The notes: generated by a model from the sequence alone, not told the origin. A stretch of 64,000 bases of DNA from Patiria miniata (GCF_015706575.1 NW_024037072.1:27157162-27221161); one strand, 5' to 3'. Shown: positions 35,230-47,395, counted from the first letter of the stretch. A program made the numbers and translations.

Positions 35230-35648
35230 TTGCTGACGTTAAATGTCCGTGCACGTCGCGTGATGAATCGTGCTGGCTTTATTTGATCTGGTTCCGCGAT
35301 ACCCGAGTGAGCAAATTTAGGTGAGTAACGTCCGGAAGCCAGACTAGCTGACTCGCGACCCTGCGCCCGTTCACGGATGCGTGACCCATTCCGAACACAG
35401 TGTGAACTAACTAAATTCTGTCGATTGGGGGCAGCATTTAAAAAAAAATAACGTTTTTTTCCAGCGCTGCCCGTCCGATCAGCGCTGGAAAATGATACAA
35501 AATTCCAATTTTCAGTAAAACGATAGCACATCTGGAGCAAATATTTTTCTGGATGCTTTGACATATTATGTACTTTCAATCTAGTAATATATTTTGTATT
35601 AATTCGTTGTTTTGTTTTTTTACTTTTTGCAAATGATGTATTTTCCCT

Positions 35649-37087
35649 TTAACCCCTCTGTAATCTTCAATTTCTCTGAAGATCACTTCTGTGTAGATAT
35701 TGAATAAGCTGGGTGAGAGTACACATCCCTGTCTCACGCCGTTCTTGATTTCAACAGTGGGAGAGAGTGTGTTGCCAATCTGTATTGCTGCTACTTGATC
35801 CCAGTACAGGTTTTCAATCAGTCGGACGTCTTTGCCGTCTAAACCGATTGCTTGCAAGCAGTCAATCATTGCTTTATGGTGAACTTTGTCAAATGCTTTT
35901 GCATAGTCAATGAAGCATACATGTACCTCAGTGTCTAGTTCTATGTGTCTTTCGCTTATTGATCTCATATTGATCATTGCTTCCCTTGTTCCGCTAGAAG
36001 GTCTAAATCCACATTGCTCCTTCCCAACTTCTCTGTTGATCTTGTTTTTAATACGCTCCAAGATGATCCGGAGTAACATTTTGACCACGTGACTCATCAG
36101 ACTGATGGTTCTGAAGTCTGTGCAATCCATGGCTTTCATTTTCTTCGGGATTGTCACAAAAATTGATTGTCTAAAGTCTTCTGGGATATGGCCCGTATTG
36201 TAGATGTTATTACACAGTTCTGTAAGTGTTTCTAGACTTTCTTTCTCAAGTGCTTTTAGCATCTCAGCGGTGATGCTGTCAGGTCCAGGAGCTTTTCCAC
36301 ATCTGAGTTGATTTATGGCATATTTGACCTCCTGTAGGAGGATCGGTGAGCCATCCTCATTATTGATGGTGGGTTTTGGTTCTCTCTCATCACCGAACAG
36401 CTCAGTCACATATTCAACCCATCTGCTTGATATTTCTTGTTGGTCAAAGATGATGCTTCCCTCTTTACTTCTTATGCAGCCAGTTCCTTTGTTTGTTGGT
36501 TTTGTGTTTGTCAGCTCTTTGATCCTGTCATACATTTCTTTTGTTTGATGCTTTCTATCCAGGGTTTCGATCTCCTTGCATTTCCTTTGCAGCCATGCCT
36601 CCTTTCTCTTTCGGCACTCTTTCTGAATCTGTTTGTTAATTGAGTGATATTCCGCTGTGTTTTTCTTCTTTTTCCTTTCGGTCATGAGTTTTAGGATATG
36701 ATCTGTCATCCATGGTTGCTTGGCCTTTCTTTCCTTTCGGTGAAGAGTTTCCTCGTTGGCATGTTGTATACTTTCTTTTATGTTTTTCCATTGTGCCTCT
36801 ATCCTGTCTACGTCGCTTTCATGTTGTTCGGTGTCTTCCTTTAGCAGTGTCTCAAATCTGTTCTGCACCTCAACTGCGTATGAATGCCGCATGTCTGGTT
36901 GTTGAAGAGTAGATAGATCATATTTCTTTGTGACATAGTTTGGATTTTGTGTTTTCTTCGCTTTCAATGCAATTGTCGCCACTACTGGGTTGTGGTCTGA
37001 GTAGATGTCTGCTCCAGGGTATGTCTTTACCTGTTTGAAGCTGTTTTTAAATCTGCCTCTGATCATGATGAAGTCTATCTGGTTCCG
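35649..37087 (-). mobile_element. LINE 5' part: endonuclease end to RT motif B
   Basis: The minus-strand ORF begins within the endonuclease (RNQIDFIMIRGRFKNS, SDHNPVVATIAL), passes a charged linker, then shows RT motifs: KAPGPDSITAEML, CTDFRTISLM, EQCGFRPSSGT, motif A CFIDYAKAFDKVHH and motif B NGVRQGCVLSPSLFNIYTEV. It is 5'-truncated at 37087, directly against GTATTTACTCA (37088-37098), the same 11 bases as at 26310-26320. The frame is open to the TTAA insertion point. Clade is RTE/L2-like by motif style. Confidence 0.85.
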
Positions 37088-37098
37088 GTATTTACTCA

Positions 37099-37500
37099 GA
37101 AAAACGAAATGATGATGTTATATTTTTCTTATTGGGTGTGAGTTGAATTCATTACGTGTTTGCATACAAAATGTGTTCATATGTAGATTTGTGGCGAATA
37201 GATTTTTAGCATTGACAAAGGCTGAAACCTTGCATCTAAAGAAAGAGTTGCACGCAGCTGGGCTGGTGTAGTGTGAATTTCGGACAATCAAATACTGATT
37301 TACTGGGTAGTATTGCGCATGCGTACGTGAGGAAAGTGAACGTTGAACCAATGAAACGTTAAAAGGCACCGGATTTCATGGGAGTCCAAATTTCATGTGA
37401 CACTGGAAAAGTGTTTAGGACCAGCTAGCCATGTCTTTATCATCCTTTTAAGACCGACCACGTGACGGGCTCTCGACCAATAGGAATGCGTAAACTGTCT
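37099..37500. repeat. Tandem repeat unit A, right of the LINE
   Basis: AGAAAAACGAAATGATGATG... matches 38627-38760 (uninterrupted copy), then GCATTGACAAAGGCTGAAAC. Further right (about 37260-37500) it diverges and shows only non-coding sequence. Confidence 0.7.
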
Positions 37501-39230
37501 TAGGTATTTATGAATAGTTGATAATAATGATGATGTTGATGAGGGGGGGGGGGGTGGTGGGGATGATGGGAATGATGATGAACAGGTGACGTGCTCCTAT
37601 CTGCAAACAGGGGGGGGGGGGGAGGACTTTTTTGTAGTTTGAGAAAAGTTCGTTTTGACTTGGACGGATAACGATGATGAGCTTTACATTTTTTGTTTTC
37701 CGCAATTTAGTCTTGGCTGAATTCATTAAGTGTATGCAGACAAAATAACCCTGTACATATGTAGAATAAATTTGTAGCATTGACAAATGCTACAACCTTG
37801 CATCAGAAGTAATGGTTAAATGACTAACGGAATAACCCTTTACTACTTTATATTACATATGCGTATACTGGTTTAAAAAAAATATTTGTTTTAAAATATT
37901 TTATTTGTAAAGTGAGGGTTGTATAGTACAAAGTTCGTGGCCTCTCTGAATGTTTTTATCATAATCTAGTTTTAATACTTTAACAGCTAAAATGCTTCTT
38001 TGTTTACCAGGCAGCTCTGTTTCTAATTATTATATAAACTTAAAATGTCAAACTTTAATCTTTTACGCAGAATTGTCGACTAGTTTTGTATAACCAGTGG
38101 TTTTTGCAGCTCAAATTGCATGGTACTAAATAGTGAATTTTAAGAGCAATATCGGGACGTTGATGAAAGAAAAACTGAGACGGAGAAAAGAGGCTCAATC
38201 GGGATAAAACAAATATATATTGCGACAGGCAAACAAAAAGCCTGGCTACACACCTGGTATTCGTAACTTTTTTTTCATAATCTAGTTTGAATACTAATAG
38301 CTAAAAGGGTAAAATTTCAACTAGTAATAAGAGAAGTGTCTGATGTTTCTTTTTATTTTTTTTATTTCAAATACTTAATGGAGAAAACACTAATCTTGTA
38401 CACACAGTTTTCGATTTGTGTTTTGCAGTGGTTTTTTGTAGAACAAATTAAAGAGTGCTAAATAGTGGGTAAAAGACGCACACAAGCTTAAAAAAAATCT
38501 CATATTTAAGATCTTACCTTGGGTTTAGTTCATGAATGATTAACGTATTGATGAACAAATGACGCCTCCATAGGAAAGAAAACGAAAGAAAATAAGAACA
38601 TACGGTTTGGTATCAGTTTTGTATTTACTTAGAAAAACAAAATGATGACGTTATATTTTTCTTATTGGGAGTTGGTTAAATTCATTAAGTGTTTGCATAC
38701 AAACTGTGTACAAAATGTACTGTACATTTGTGGTGAAAAGATTTTTAGCATTGACAAAGGCTAAAACCTTGAGTCTGAAGAAAGAGTTACATGACTTATG
38801 GAATAACATTTTGCTATGTTATATTGAATATGTATATTTGTTTTACGCAACGTATAGTGATTATATGATGACAATAATTAGAAAGTTGAATTTAGTCGCT
38901 GAGAATCTCTTTATCATTAGTACGTTTCAGTACTTTCATAAGGAAAAGTGAGTAGTAATGCATGTAGTGAGAAAGGTGTCTAATGACTCAGTGTACAATG
39001 ACTCTGCTTTTAGTTATTTCAAGTACTTGTCTTAATGAGGTTTACATTAATGTTTTACTCATTATTGTCAAACGTACTTTTGTAAAGGCAATATTTTTAT
39101 AGTTCAAATTTAATGGTGCAAAGTAGTGGGTTAGATGAAAACAAAATAGCTTAAAGAAAGACGTATAAGTATGTTGCCTCGTAAATGTCTAGAGGATGTG
39201 GTGCTTGTTTTTATTTTTAAAAAAAATACG
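37501..39230. repeat. Tandem repeat units B and following
   Basis: A second copy of the 1.1 kb unit (37580-38630), then a partial further unit (38630-39200) beginning AGAAAAACAAAATGATGACG. Internal words (GAATTCATTAAGTGT.GCA, GCATTGACAAA) recur about every 0.6-1.0 kb. At 38616-38630 it preserves the empty LINE target (TTTGTATTTACTTAGAAAAA). Confidence 0.75.
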
Positions 39231-40149
39231 CTTCAGCTGGATTGCAGGTCGCACGCATAAGGAAGTAATAGTGGGGAATAGTCACGATTGTTAAGTTTGT
39301 TAAATTAAACTATGACGATAAATATCCTAGGCCAATTTCCCTAAATTTCGTCATATTTCAAATTTGTGTCACTAATCTTCAGTCATTAAATGGAATAATA
39401 GACGAATTGAATTGAACAGAACTCAACGATTTCTTATTGCTCTTCTTGTTAAAGTTATGTGCATTATAATGATACATAATTATTGATTTAAGAAATGTGA
39501 AAACCACTTTGTCCGCCTGGTGGCTCAGCTTGCCCAGCCCGCGTGATTCAGCCCGCGAATCGGCCCACTATTTGTTGGATGTTACCCGGAATCACATTTT
39601 TATCCTGGACAGTTTCAAAATAGAAAATGACTCAAATGTTTGGACCCCAGTTGTGTATATTTCCAATGGGGCCGCTTACGCTTTCGCCTCACGGCCCTTA
39701 TTTTCATAAATTATCATTCTCGGTTGAACAGGTCTATTGTGAGATACAAACGTGGACGTACTTACGTTCGTGGTGGGTGAAGCTTAGGGGCGGAGCAAGC
39801 AAATCAGAGCTTTTCATTGGCTTGGACCAAACGACTGTTTTCGTGTATGTGCAAAACGCATGAACACTAGTAATGCTCTCGTTTACTCGTTTATCCGACC
39901 ATCTGAACTGTGAACCCATTTCCTGTTAGAAACAACAACCTATGAAGAAATACATACACCACTCAGTGCATGTGGTTTTGAAAGTAAAAGGATTGAGGAT
40001 GTACGATACAATGACGTTGTGGTACTTCCCCGCAAGAATTTTTGCGAAACAGAAATTCAGGGGCTAAACGGGAACTGAAATGTGAATAGTAAGTCCATTA
40101 ATGTGCCTGTCTACACCGTATAGGCGCACATTCAGACGGATTCACCAAT
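39231..40149. promoter_or_regulatory. 5' flank of LRR receptor gene 2
   Basis: Non-coding sequence upstream of the 40150 ATG. No TATA box or clear initiator could be placed, and a 5' untranslated exon could be hidden. A short ORF at 39497-39709 has no recognisable features. Confidence 0.3.
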
Positions 40150-40376
40150 ATGGCGCAGTTCGTAGTGAGTTTTATGCGGCAGCGTAGAACCTGTTCTGGT
40201 TCTCTGGGAATATTTTGGTTAGGCATGGCTCTACTTTGTAGCCTGTCCGTGTGTCTTGCTGCGACAGAAGACGAAAATGCTTGCAAAATCTGCTACTGCT
40301 ATAAGACACAAGTGAATTGCATTGGGAGAAATCTGTCATCTGTTCCATCAGGGATACCACACGGCACAAAGGGGCT
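40150..40376 (+). CDS. LRR receptor gene 2, first coding exon (signal peptide and N-cap)
   Basis: ATG in context CAATATGGCG opens 75 codons and splits a codon (phase 2) at GGGGCT|GTAAGT. Basic start, hydrophobic core SLGIFWLGMALLCSLSVCLA (likely signal peptide), then acidic TEDENA and the Cys-rich CKICYCYKTQVNCIGRNLSS, VPSGIP. The C-x-x-C-x-C-...-V-x-C-x-x-x-x-L-x-x-V-P pattern is an LRR N-terminal cap. The next LRR exon continues as L-MLGQNRLTNI. A secreted or membrane receptor, paralogue of gene 1 by exon style; its membrane part lies beyond the window. Another Met (24 codons in) could also start a signal peptide. Confidence 0.8.
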
Positions 40377-42019
40377 GTAAGTTGAAGTTCGTTTTCTGCG
40401 GTTTGGGCTTTGCACAAAGGTTTTCGGGAAAAAAATCCAAACTGGGCCACCACTCATATTCCTTAATATGACATGAGAGGTACCGAAAGTTGTAAATCTG
40501 ATGAAGAAACACTGTTTAAGGAGTGCAAAAAATATTTGATAATACTTTAAATTGTTCTGTCATGGTCCATAGACTTTGTGCAAGAGCTGTGAGTGGTGGC
40601 CCAGTATGGATTTTTTTTCCAGGTTTTCCAATCATTCATGTACTTTTTCAGTTATTTAATTTTTTTAACAAAACGTTTGTCCACGGATCATATTTAAGGT
40701 AGGCCTACGTGATACTAGTAAAACCGTGTCGTCGCACAAACACAAAATCAGAATAATCCCATGTCTCCGAAGTAGCCAAGTAGAAGGCAGGGCAAGACTA
40801 CATACTCTTGAAATTATAAAGCATGCTCTTTTAACATTGGAAGCGGAAGATGTTTAAATAAAAGTTATTGTAAGTGCCAGTTATCATAGTTATTAGATTT
40901 ATAGTGGTCCGGTGTGTTTTTTTAATATGTGAATTGTCTTCGTTTGCTGAAATATCACTTACCTTTATCAACTTGAGGACACGTCGTTAGAAAGTCATGT
41001 TTTGTCCGACGAGTCCCCTACATTTACAAGCGCGGCGCTCGATAGCACACACACACACACTTACTCACTCAGCTAAAAGTAGCTTATGAAATTGGCTTTC
41101 CAGTTATTATTATTTTTGGTGCAACATGTAATTTTTTTTATAATATGAAATATCTTTTGGGGTTGGATTCCGCTATTTTTGACTCGCCCTGTATGAATTC
41201 GGACGGTATGCGCCCAGCAAATGCACATACATTACGTTTCCATATAGAGGGCCCATGATAACCCGGCTAGCCGGCTGTATCGCTCATGAAGCACAAAATG
41301 TTATAAGAGTGGGGGTAGAGTTCGCAGCATGCGTGATCAATGCACACTTCTTGTTTTTCTAATCCCCGCCCCTAATAACCTTGGATCATTCAAAATACGC
41401 AGTGGATGGGGCAGGAACCAGTCTAGGTCTCCCGAACGCAGCACATATCGTCAATGGTCATGATTATTCAGCTAGTCGATGTTTATTCATCAGAAAATAA
41501 CAATGACGTGACCCTATTGGTATCACTCAGTCAGGCATGCCATTAAAGCATTTCAATGAACGGCCCTCTTCGTGCTGCCACAGTGGCCTAGTGGATAGTG
41601 GAATGAACTATGTATTGCCAGATCTGTGGTTCGAGCCCACGCCCGTTTAAAGGATTTATTTTTGTTGGTTGGGATAGGTTTATTTTATTTAAAGGGAAAA
41701 CAAGAACCAAGCGTCTTCCATCCACACAGCGTGTATCTATGCTAGGGCGCGTGTTGTGATTGGTTGAAATACAATGTATGCTACAGAAAAACAAATGCGC
41801 CTCCCGAACTCTCCTTTGTTTTCTGGCCATTGAAGGGATACTTGTGCACGGAGCGCATAGTCAACTCGGGTGGTACCGTGAAGGTACGCGGCGCGCGGCG
41901 CGGCGGCGCAGGCGGACTATAAAACCTGATCAATTACCGAATTGATTTCAAGTCTATCACTTTGATCCTTTATTGTGATCCTAAATTCTGAAACGGTGTT
42001 GTTCTTTAAAAGTTTATAA
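40377..42019. other. First intron of gene 2
   Basis: No exon recognised between the first exon and the 42498 LRR exon. It contains the SINE at 41454-41735, a CA microsatellite near 41048, and a GC-rich CGCGGCG stretch near 41888-41913. Confidence 0.45.
41454..41735 (+). mobile_element. tRNA-derived SINE, copy 2
   Basis: A box TGGCCTAGTGG at 41584-41594 and B box GGTTCGAGCCC at 41628-41638. Colinear with the 14.49 kb copy, including the segment upstream of the A box. Lies in the first intron of gene 2. Confidence 0.65.
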
Positions 42020-42497
42020 CTAGAAAAGTTAATGAGCGACTTAAATGATTCTTTTACAAAATGAAGTAAAGCTTACTACTCGGGCATTCACATCCTAGAT
42101 CTTGAACGCGATATATGTAAAACGTCTTAACAACAATATGGGATGTCATGTTGAATACTTTTATTTTAATCACGATGTATAACAACTTTGAAACAATCCG
42201 AAGGACCAAAACTTTAATAAATTGACATGTTTATGAGTGACATGTTTTGCTTCCGTTGCGCAGTGCTTATGATTAGCAGGTTCACAATATTTTCAGTATA
42301 GTTAGCCAGCGGTGCAATAGGTAATAAGCGACATGTTGAGCTTCCGCTAAAAGGGGTACCGCAGTGCTTTTGATTAACGGTTGACCAACATTAATAAATG
42401 TAATTAGCCTACGGTACAATAGGTAATACATGCATCCTTTGGGATATGGTTTTCCTTTGCATGACCGGACATCATGTATGTCTTGATTATATTTCAG

Positions 42498-42569
42498 AAT
42501 GCTCGGACAAAATAGATTGACGAACATAAAGAAGGACGACTTCAAGAACCTCACCGAACTTCGGTACTT
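42498..42569 (+). CDS. LRR receptor gene 2, LRR exon (72 bp, duplicated pair a)
   Basis: Acceptor ATATTTCAG, donor GTAAGT, phase 2/2, exactly 24 codons. It encodes LMLGQNRLTNIKKDDFKNLT and ELRYL, a textbook LRR (LxLxxNxLxxIxxxxFxxLxxLxxL). Its duplicate is at 56951. Confidence 0.9.
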
Positions 42570-43723
42570 GTAAGTATCAAATGAATTTCCCGATGCAAAA
42601 CCTCATTTTCGGGATTACACCAGATTGTTTTATCTCAAAATGGGACGCATTCAAGTCCATCACAAATCAGACCCAATCAGCTCACGAACTGTTCACTTTA
42701 GCTTTAACCCTTTCCTTACCATGGGCGATTTTTGTCGACAAGAAGAACCCTCCTGCTGGTTCCCATGGGCGACTTTAGTCGACCAGGAAACCACACACAG
42801 AACACCCTCAACACAGATATATTTACTACTTTTCAGAAAGGCGACATGTTGATATGTTTGGCCGCCCATTGTATAATGTTTATGCACTTTGATATTTGTC
42901 ACTGATGTGTGGTTTAGATGTGACTGGACTTTGTAATAATGAAGACTTGAACTACATCCCTGAAAACGTACATCATTAATATCTAATTGGGACCATTAGT
43001 TTTTTAGTGTTCAACTTTGTATTCACTATTGACCCATTCACCATTAATGGGAAACTTTGGGGGGGGTGCAACTGCTGGCACGTACAGCTTTGATAATGGG
43101 TTTTGGACAAAATAAGTTAAGCTTACAATTTAATTCACAATTACTGCAACCACAGACTTGATTTCGAGTAGGCAATTCAGGGGCGGATCCCACTGATGTT
43201 CAAGGGGAATCGAGCTACGGGAGCAGTAAAGGTGTAACGTTTTTTTCTGAAGGACTTTCCTTTTTTCTGGCCCAAAGGGGTCCCCTCTTGCGTAAATCCG
43301 GGGTTGTTTTTTTTAGGGGGGGGGGTGTTGGATCGGCACAACCAGGCTATTCAATAACAAAACTTTCAGAAAAACGTGAAACAAATGCTAATTTTATTAT
43401 AAAATCAGTGTATTTTAACAAACTGTAATATATTTTGACATGGTTTACCAAACTGAAAAATTCCAGTCTGAAAAAGTCTTTTGCAGTAGCTTACTCAGTA
43501 TTGTTGTTTTTACAAGACAATTCATCCACACAGTAGATAGTCTGAATAAGTTGCTCAATCAAGTTAAATGTTCAGGATGACATTTAATAACTTTTAAGGT
43601 GATTGCAAAACATCCCTTAGGCTGTAGGCCGTCAAAAGTAAAATAGCCTAACCCCTTGAATATTGCTATTCACAAAGCCTATATACATGTCCTTGAAAAT
43701 AACTTCTTCTGTTTGTTTGATAG

Positions 43724-43795
43724 GCGCTTGGATGACAATCAGATATCTTATATACAAGGTGCATCGTTCCTTACTCTTAACAACCTTCAAACCTT
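43724..43795 (+). CDS. LRR receptor gene 2, LRR exon (72 bp, duplicated pair b)
   Basis: Acceptor TTTGATAG, donor GTAAGT, phase 2/2. It encodes LRLDDNQISYIQGASFLTLN and NLQTL. Duplicate at 58406. Confidence 0.9.
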
Positions 43796-44548
43796 GTAAG
43801 TAGCTGTTCTCATTACATTCTGTATTTTATTTCCATTCTTCCTTAATAAGTAAATCGTAGCTATACCCACTAGACCCATAACAAACACCCCAAAACACAT
43901 AAAGACCCACAAATAAATCCTACTTTATCATCATGGACATTAATTACTCTGACGAATGACTTTCATCACGTTCATAAATTTGGCCTAGAAAATAGTCATG
44001 TTGAACAAAGGGATTTCCTTTAACGACTAGAGAGTAAAGATTAGACACTCGATGATATTCTTATGCAATAAATATGAAATGTTAAAAATCATTGTCATTG
44101 AAGGTGCTACTATAACGGTAGGTGCATTAGAGCACATGCACGCGTGCAGGATCCACTGCATGATGGATAAACGCGAATACATATTCTTTTCTGGAATAGG
44201 TTTTTCGATACTGATACACTTTCGGTATAGAATGAAAGCTTGAACAATTAAAGTTAAGACTTGAAAGCGGATTTCCCCCCCCCAACATTGTAAACACCCC
44301 AATTTTTCGAATGGAAGAGACACACAAACGGCCATTCGCACTTGGCGATGCCCCCCCCCCCTTCGCCCTCCTCTGCAGGCTTGATGTTGTTATAGTTTGA
44401 TATGCGAAACCCGCCGCAGCGATAACCAGCCGCCGAGAGAGGGCGCTCTGACTACCAACCAAAAGCATCTGACAACGTCTGGGCCAACTCCTAAAGTCCC
44501 CCGCCCCCCCCCCCCCCGAATAATGGGGGTAACTACACGACTTCTTTA

Positions 44549-44997
44549 CAGGCGCGGTTCTAGAGCCAATATTTAGGGGGGCTAGCCAGGTGGATCCAGA
44601 ATTTTTTTCCTGGGTGGTGTGCTGAAATGTAGACCGGTTATTTTCTCCGGACACTAAGGCCTCTGAAAATCAATACGTGGGGGGAGGGGGGGGGGGGCTC
44701 GTGCCATATTTTCAATGGGGAGCGTTGATAAAATCCTCCAGTCAGGCACACATATTGACTGCTGCGCCCGAATATACTCGGGATAGCTTTACACCCCGGC
44801 AGGTGCTATGCCCGAGTATACTCGGGATAGCAGTAAACGTTGTGCTGCCCTCTGTTGAACAACATCAATTGTTTAGGGGGAGACCGTTCCCATGTACGTC
44901 ATACTCTTACATTTTTGCTAGTGCATTGGTTTCTTAAAGCCCCCTTAAAGCCCCCCTAGCCCCCCCCCCCCCCCCCCCCCCCGTAGAACCGCCACTG
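44549..44997. mobile_element. G-run/C-run hAT-like element
   Basis: Left end CAGGCGCGGTTCTAGAG and right end GTAGAACCGCCACTG are imperfect inverted repeats. ACTTCTTT/ACTTCTTC flank it (7 of 8, with one extra base on the left). G run at about 44680, C run at about 44961. The word CCCGAGTATACTCGGGATAG, a palindrome, occurs twice inside (about 44768 and 44811). Non-coding. The C runs at 44276, 44350 and 44503 suggest further small copies just upstream. Confidence 0.6.
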
Positions 44998-45199
44998 ACT
45001 TCTTCAGGCAATTACTGGTAATTTACAGTCCCACACATACTGCACACAACAAAAAATCTGACCAGTGAAGTTGCACCAACTTCTTGTTGCATTTTCACAT
45101 TACTGGAAGAAATTTGAGAGTTTGCTTCGGAACTACTATGATTTTTTTGAATGCGCGCCGAGCTGAAAATATTAGGCCAAAAAGGTCGTGGGGTATATT

Positions 45200-45350
45200 A
45201 AAGACATAGTCCATCATTTGTAATTTGTGCATTTTGTTTGGAGCAACAAAAGTGTTCAAAATCTAATAAAGGATACTGAACAACTTACCTGATGAAGTTT
45301 CAGCTCAGCTTCAGCTGTATTTTCCGAGAAAAAACAGCATTCTAGGATCT
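45200..45350. repeat. Dispersed repeat (AGTCCATCATTTGTAATTTG)
   Basis: Shared with 60878-61045 (same orientation) and 47280-47395 plus 47877-47930 (inverted, split by an insertion). Common words: TGCATTTTGTTTG, GATGAAGTTTCAGCTCAG, TTTCAGCTG. Non-coding. Confidence 0.7.
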
Positions 45351-45549
45351 CAATTTCAAATCAAATGTTGCTAAATCGTGCTTTGAATTGTTTTGAATTG
45401 CAGCTTTACGCAATGTCGCGCACTGATCCGACGAATTATAGCAACTGCGCGCGCCTGTGCGTCGTGTCAATGTTGCGCGCGCTGCGCCGAATAACAAAAC
45501 GAACTACTAATTTAAATTTTCCTACGGTGCTTTTTAAGACGCACCGTTG

Positions 45550-46165
45550 GAAATGCCTTCTTTCGTTGATTTCTTTAAAATGAGAGCATGCCAGAAAGAA
45601 TAATTTCACAGGGAGTTTAGTCCCCTTAATATCTTTCAACCAGTATGTTTTTCAACAATAATTACGCCAGTTACTTTTTTGGATAGCTGCAATGATGGAC
45701 TCGAGCTGTACGTAACTAGAGCGCTAACTCCTCTTTTTTGCACGCATAGACACTTTGAAGCCGTCCTGGGTGCAGACATTTTGAATTCATGTGCGTGTTT
45801 GTAGAATATAATGAAATTAAATGGATTGAATTTTGAAAGTGTACTCTAAATGCAACGCGCAAGTAGAACGTACGCAAACAGTGTACGAATGGGTTGCCAT
45901 AGATACATGTGGGCCTAGTGCACAAGTACCCCTTCATTGTTGAAAATGAGAAGGAGCAATGTACAGATGGTGTAAACATGCAGTGTTCTTCAAACGCTTG
46001 TGGTTAATTAAAGCTATATTCCATCATTTTCAGCTATCCAAAAAGTAACTGACAGAATTATTTTTTAAAACACACTTGGTTGAAAGATAGTAAGGGGACT
46101 AAACTCCCTGTGAAATTATTCTTTCTGGCAAGCTGTCATTTTGAAGAAATCAACGACAGTTGGAA
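45550..46165. mobile_element. Foldback element with about 150 bp arms
   Basis: 45553-45702 and 46018-46160 are inverted copies (AGTTTAGTCCCCTTAATATC / AGTAAGGGGACTAAACTCCC and so on). The loop (about 45709-46017) is a copy, in reverse orientation, of the interior of the 47396-47866 element. No ORF. Confidence 0.65.
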
Positions 46166-46321
46166 ATATCCGTTAACGTTTTCAGCATCTCGTGTCGTGT
46201 TTTGCTCGTGATTTGTTCTCAAAAATGTCTTAAAAGCTTCGTAATAATTATGCGCAGGACCTACTCAAGACGTGCGCGATGTTCGCAAACTCTTCGTAAA
46301 TCCCCAAACAGACCGTCGGTC

Positions 46322-46823
46322 CAGGAGCGGCGGAACCGGGGGGGGGGGGGGGCTGGGGGGCGTTTGCCCCCCAGATTTTCCCAAGTGCCCCTTTTGCGGC
46401 TATAAATGTGCCCCCTCGAGATAAATAAAAAATGCCCTTAAAGTATCTTAGTATTTCTTAGAAGTAACCATTTCCCAATAATGGTAGAGATATGTTTGAT
46501 ATAAACGAGGAATATGAAAACCAAGTCCCAAAACCCATACAAGACGCCCTGAAAATAGGCACATAATGTATGTTTAGCATATAATCATTGGTTTTGAAGA
46601 GCGCCCCCTATGTTGGAAGATGGTACAAGCCCCCCACCCCCCCCCCCCCCCCCCCCCCCGGCACTATTTGATTTTACGGAGGCCAAGTGTCCGGTGAAAA
46701 AAACGTGGCGACATTTCAGCACGGGTTTGCAAGTGCCCCTTTTGGTTTGCAAGTGCCCCTTTTTGGTGCTGCCCCCCCCCCCCCCCCCCCCCCCCCAGTT
46801 TCAAACCCGTTCCGCCGCCGCTG
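46322..46823. mobile_element. hAT-like element with G-run/C-run ends
   Basis: TIRs CAGGAGCGGCGGAAC / GTTCCGCCGCCGCTG are flanked by a perfect 8 bp duplication CGTCGGTC (46314-46321 and 46824-46831). G run inside the left end, C runs at about 46630 and 46772. The short interior phrase TTTGCAAGTGCCCCTTTT is repeated. No transposase. Confidence 0.85.
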
Positions 46824-47395
46824 CGTCGGTCGGATCACCAGTCGCAAGATAATCGCGCGACATATGTACGAATGTCACAGGAATGTCGCACGGCGTTCGT
46901 TGTTCGCGAAATATGCGGAAAAGGTTCGCATGTGTCGCTACAAATCCGCAAGAATTTCGCCCGTGATTCTTGGAACATTCGAGTTGTTCGCATTTAGGTC
47001 GCGTGTTCTTCGTGTATGTTGACTTGCCGTAGTTCAGTCACGGTACACACGACATCGCACAAACTGCGCAAGAATGGTTTACGACTCCATTGTCGGGAGA
47101 CATTCGGAGAAAAACCTCTCCGAATGTTGGACTTTGCCATTTTTCGACTTTCGCATCCTTCGCAAATCGTTCGCGTGCCCCGTGAAAACCGACCTTTACT
47201 TTAATTCGTCGGATCAGTGGGCGCCATCGCATAGCTGCAATCGGCTAATTAAGTACGTGTCTCGGACGCTGAGTTCAGGCCCAATTCAAAACATGATTCA
47301 GCAACCTTTTGATTTGAAATCGAGATCCAAGATGTTGTTTTTCGTGGAATATACAGCTGAAGCTGAGCTGAACCTTTATCAGGTTAGTTGTCCAC

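Larger units (their letters stand above)
27130..35648. mobile_element. 8.5 kb Kolobok-like TTAA element carrying two genes
   Basis: TTAA flanks both ends (27126-27129, 35649-35652). The terminal inverted repeats are AGGGAATGTACATCATTTGC (left) and AGGGAAAATACATCATTTGC (right, reverse complement), 21 bp with two differences. Purine-purine-G termini with TTAA duplications fit the Kolobok superfamily better than piggyBac (CCY ends). It interrupts a LINE ORF; with one TTAA the LINE frame passes straight across (YRGVNVGGFNVNNLRYADD). Inside are a plus-strand RG/P2X7-ballast gene and a minus-strand gene of unknown family. No transposase was recognised. The first 2.3 kb (27130-29434) shows no confident exon. 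Confidence 0.8.
42020..43935 (+). repeat. Intragenic duplication, copy 1 (two LRR exons)
   Basis: From about 42020 (GAGCGACTTAAATGATTCTT) to 43935 (CTACTTTATCATCATGGA) it aligns with 56600-58620, exons and introns alike. Copy 2 carries an extra 330 bp element in the intron (57524-57853); copy 1 has the uninterrupted site. Confidence 0.85.

Noticed and set aside
27130-35648. piggyBac assignment because of TTAA
   Set aside because: Termini are AGGG rather than CCY; Kolobok-like is the better fit, although no transposase is present to confirm it.
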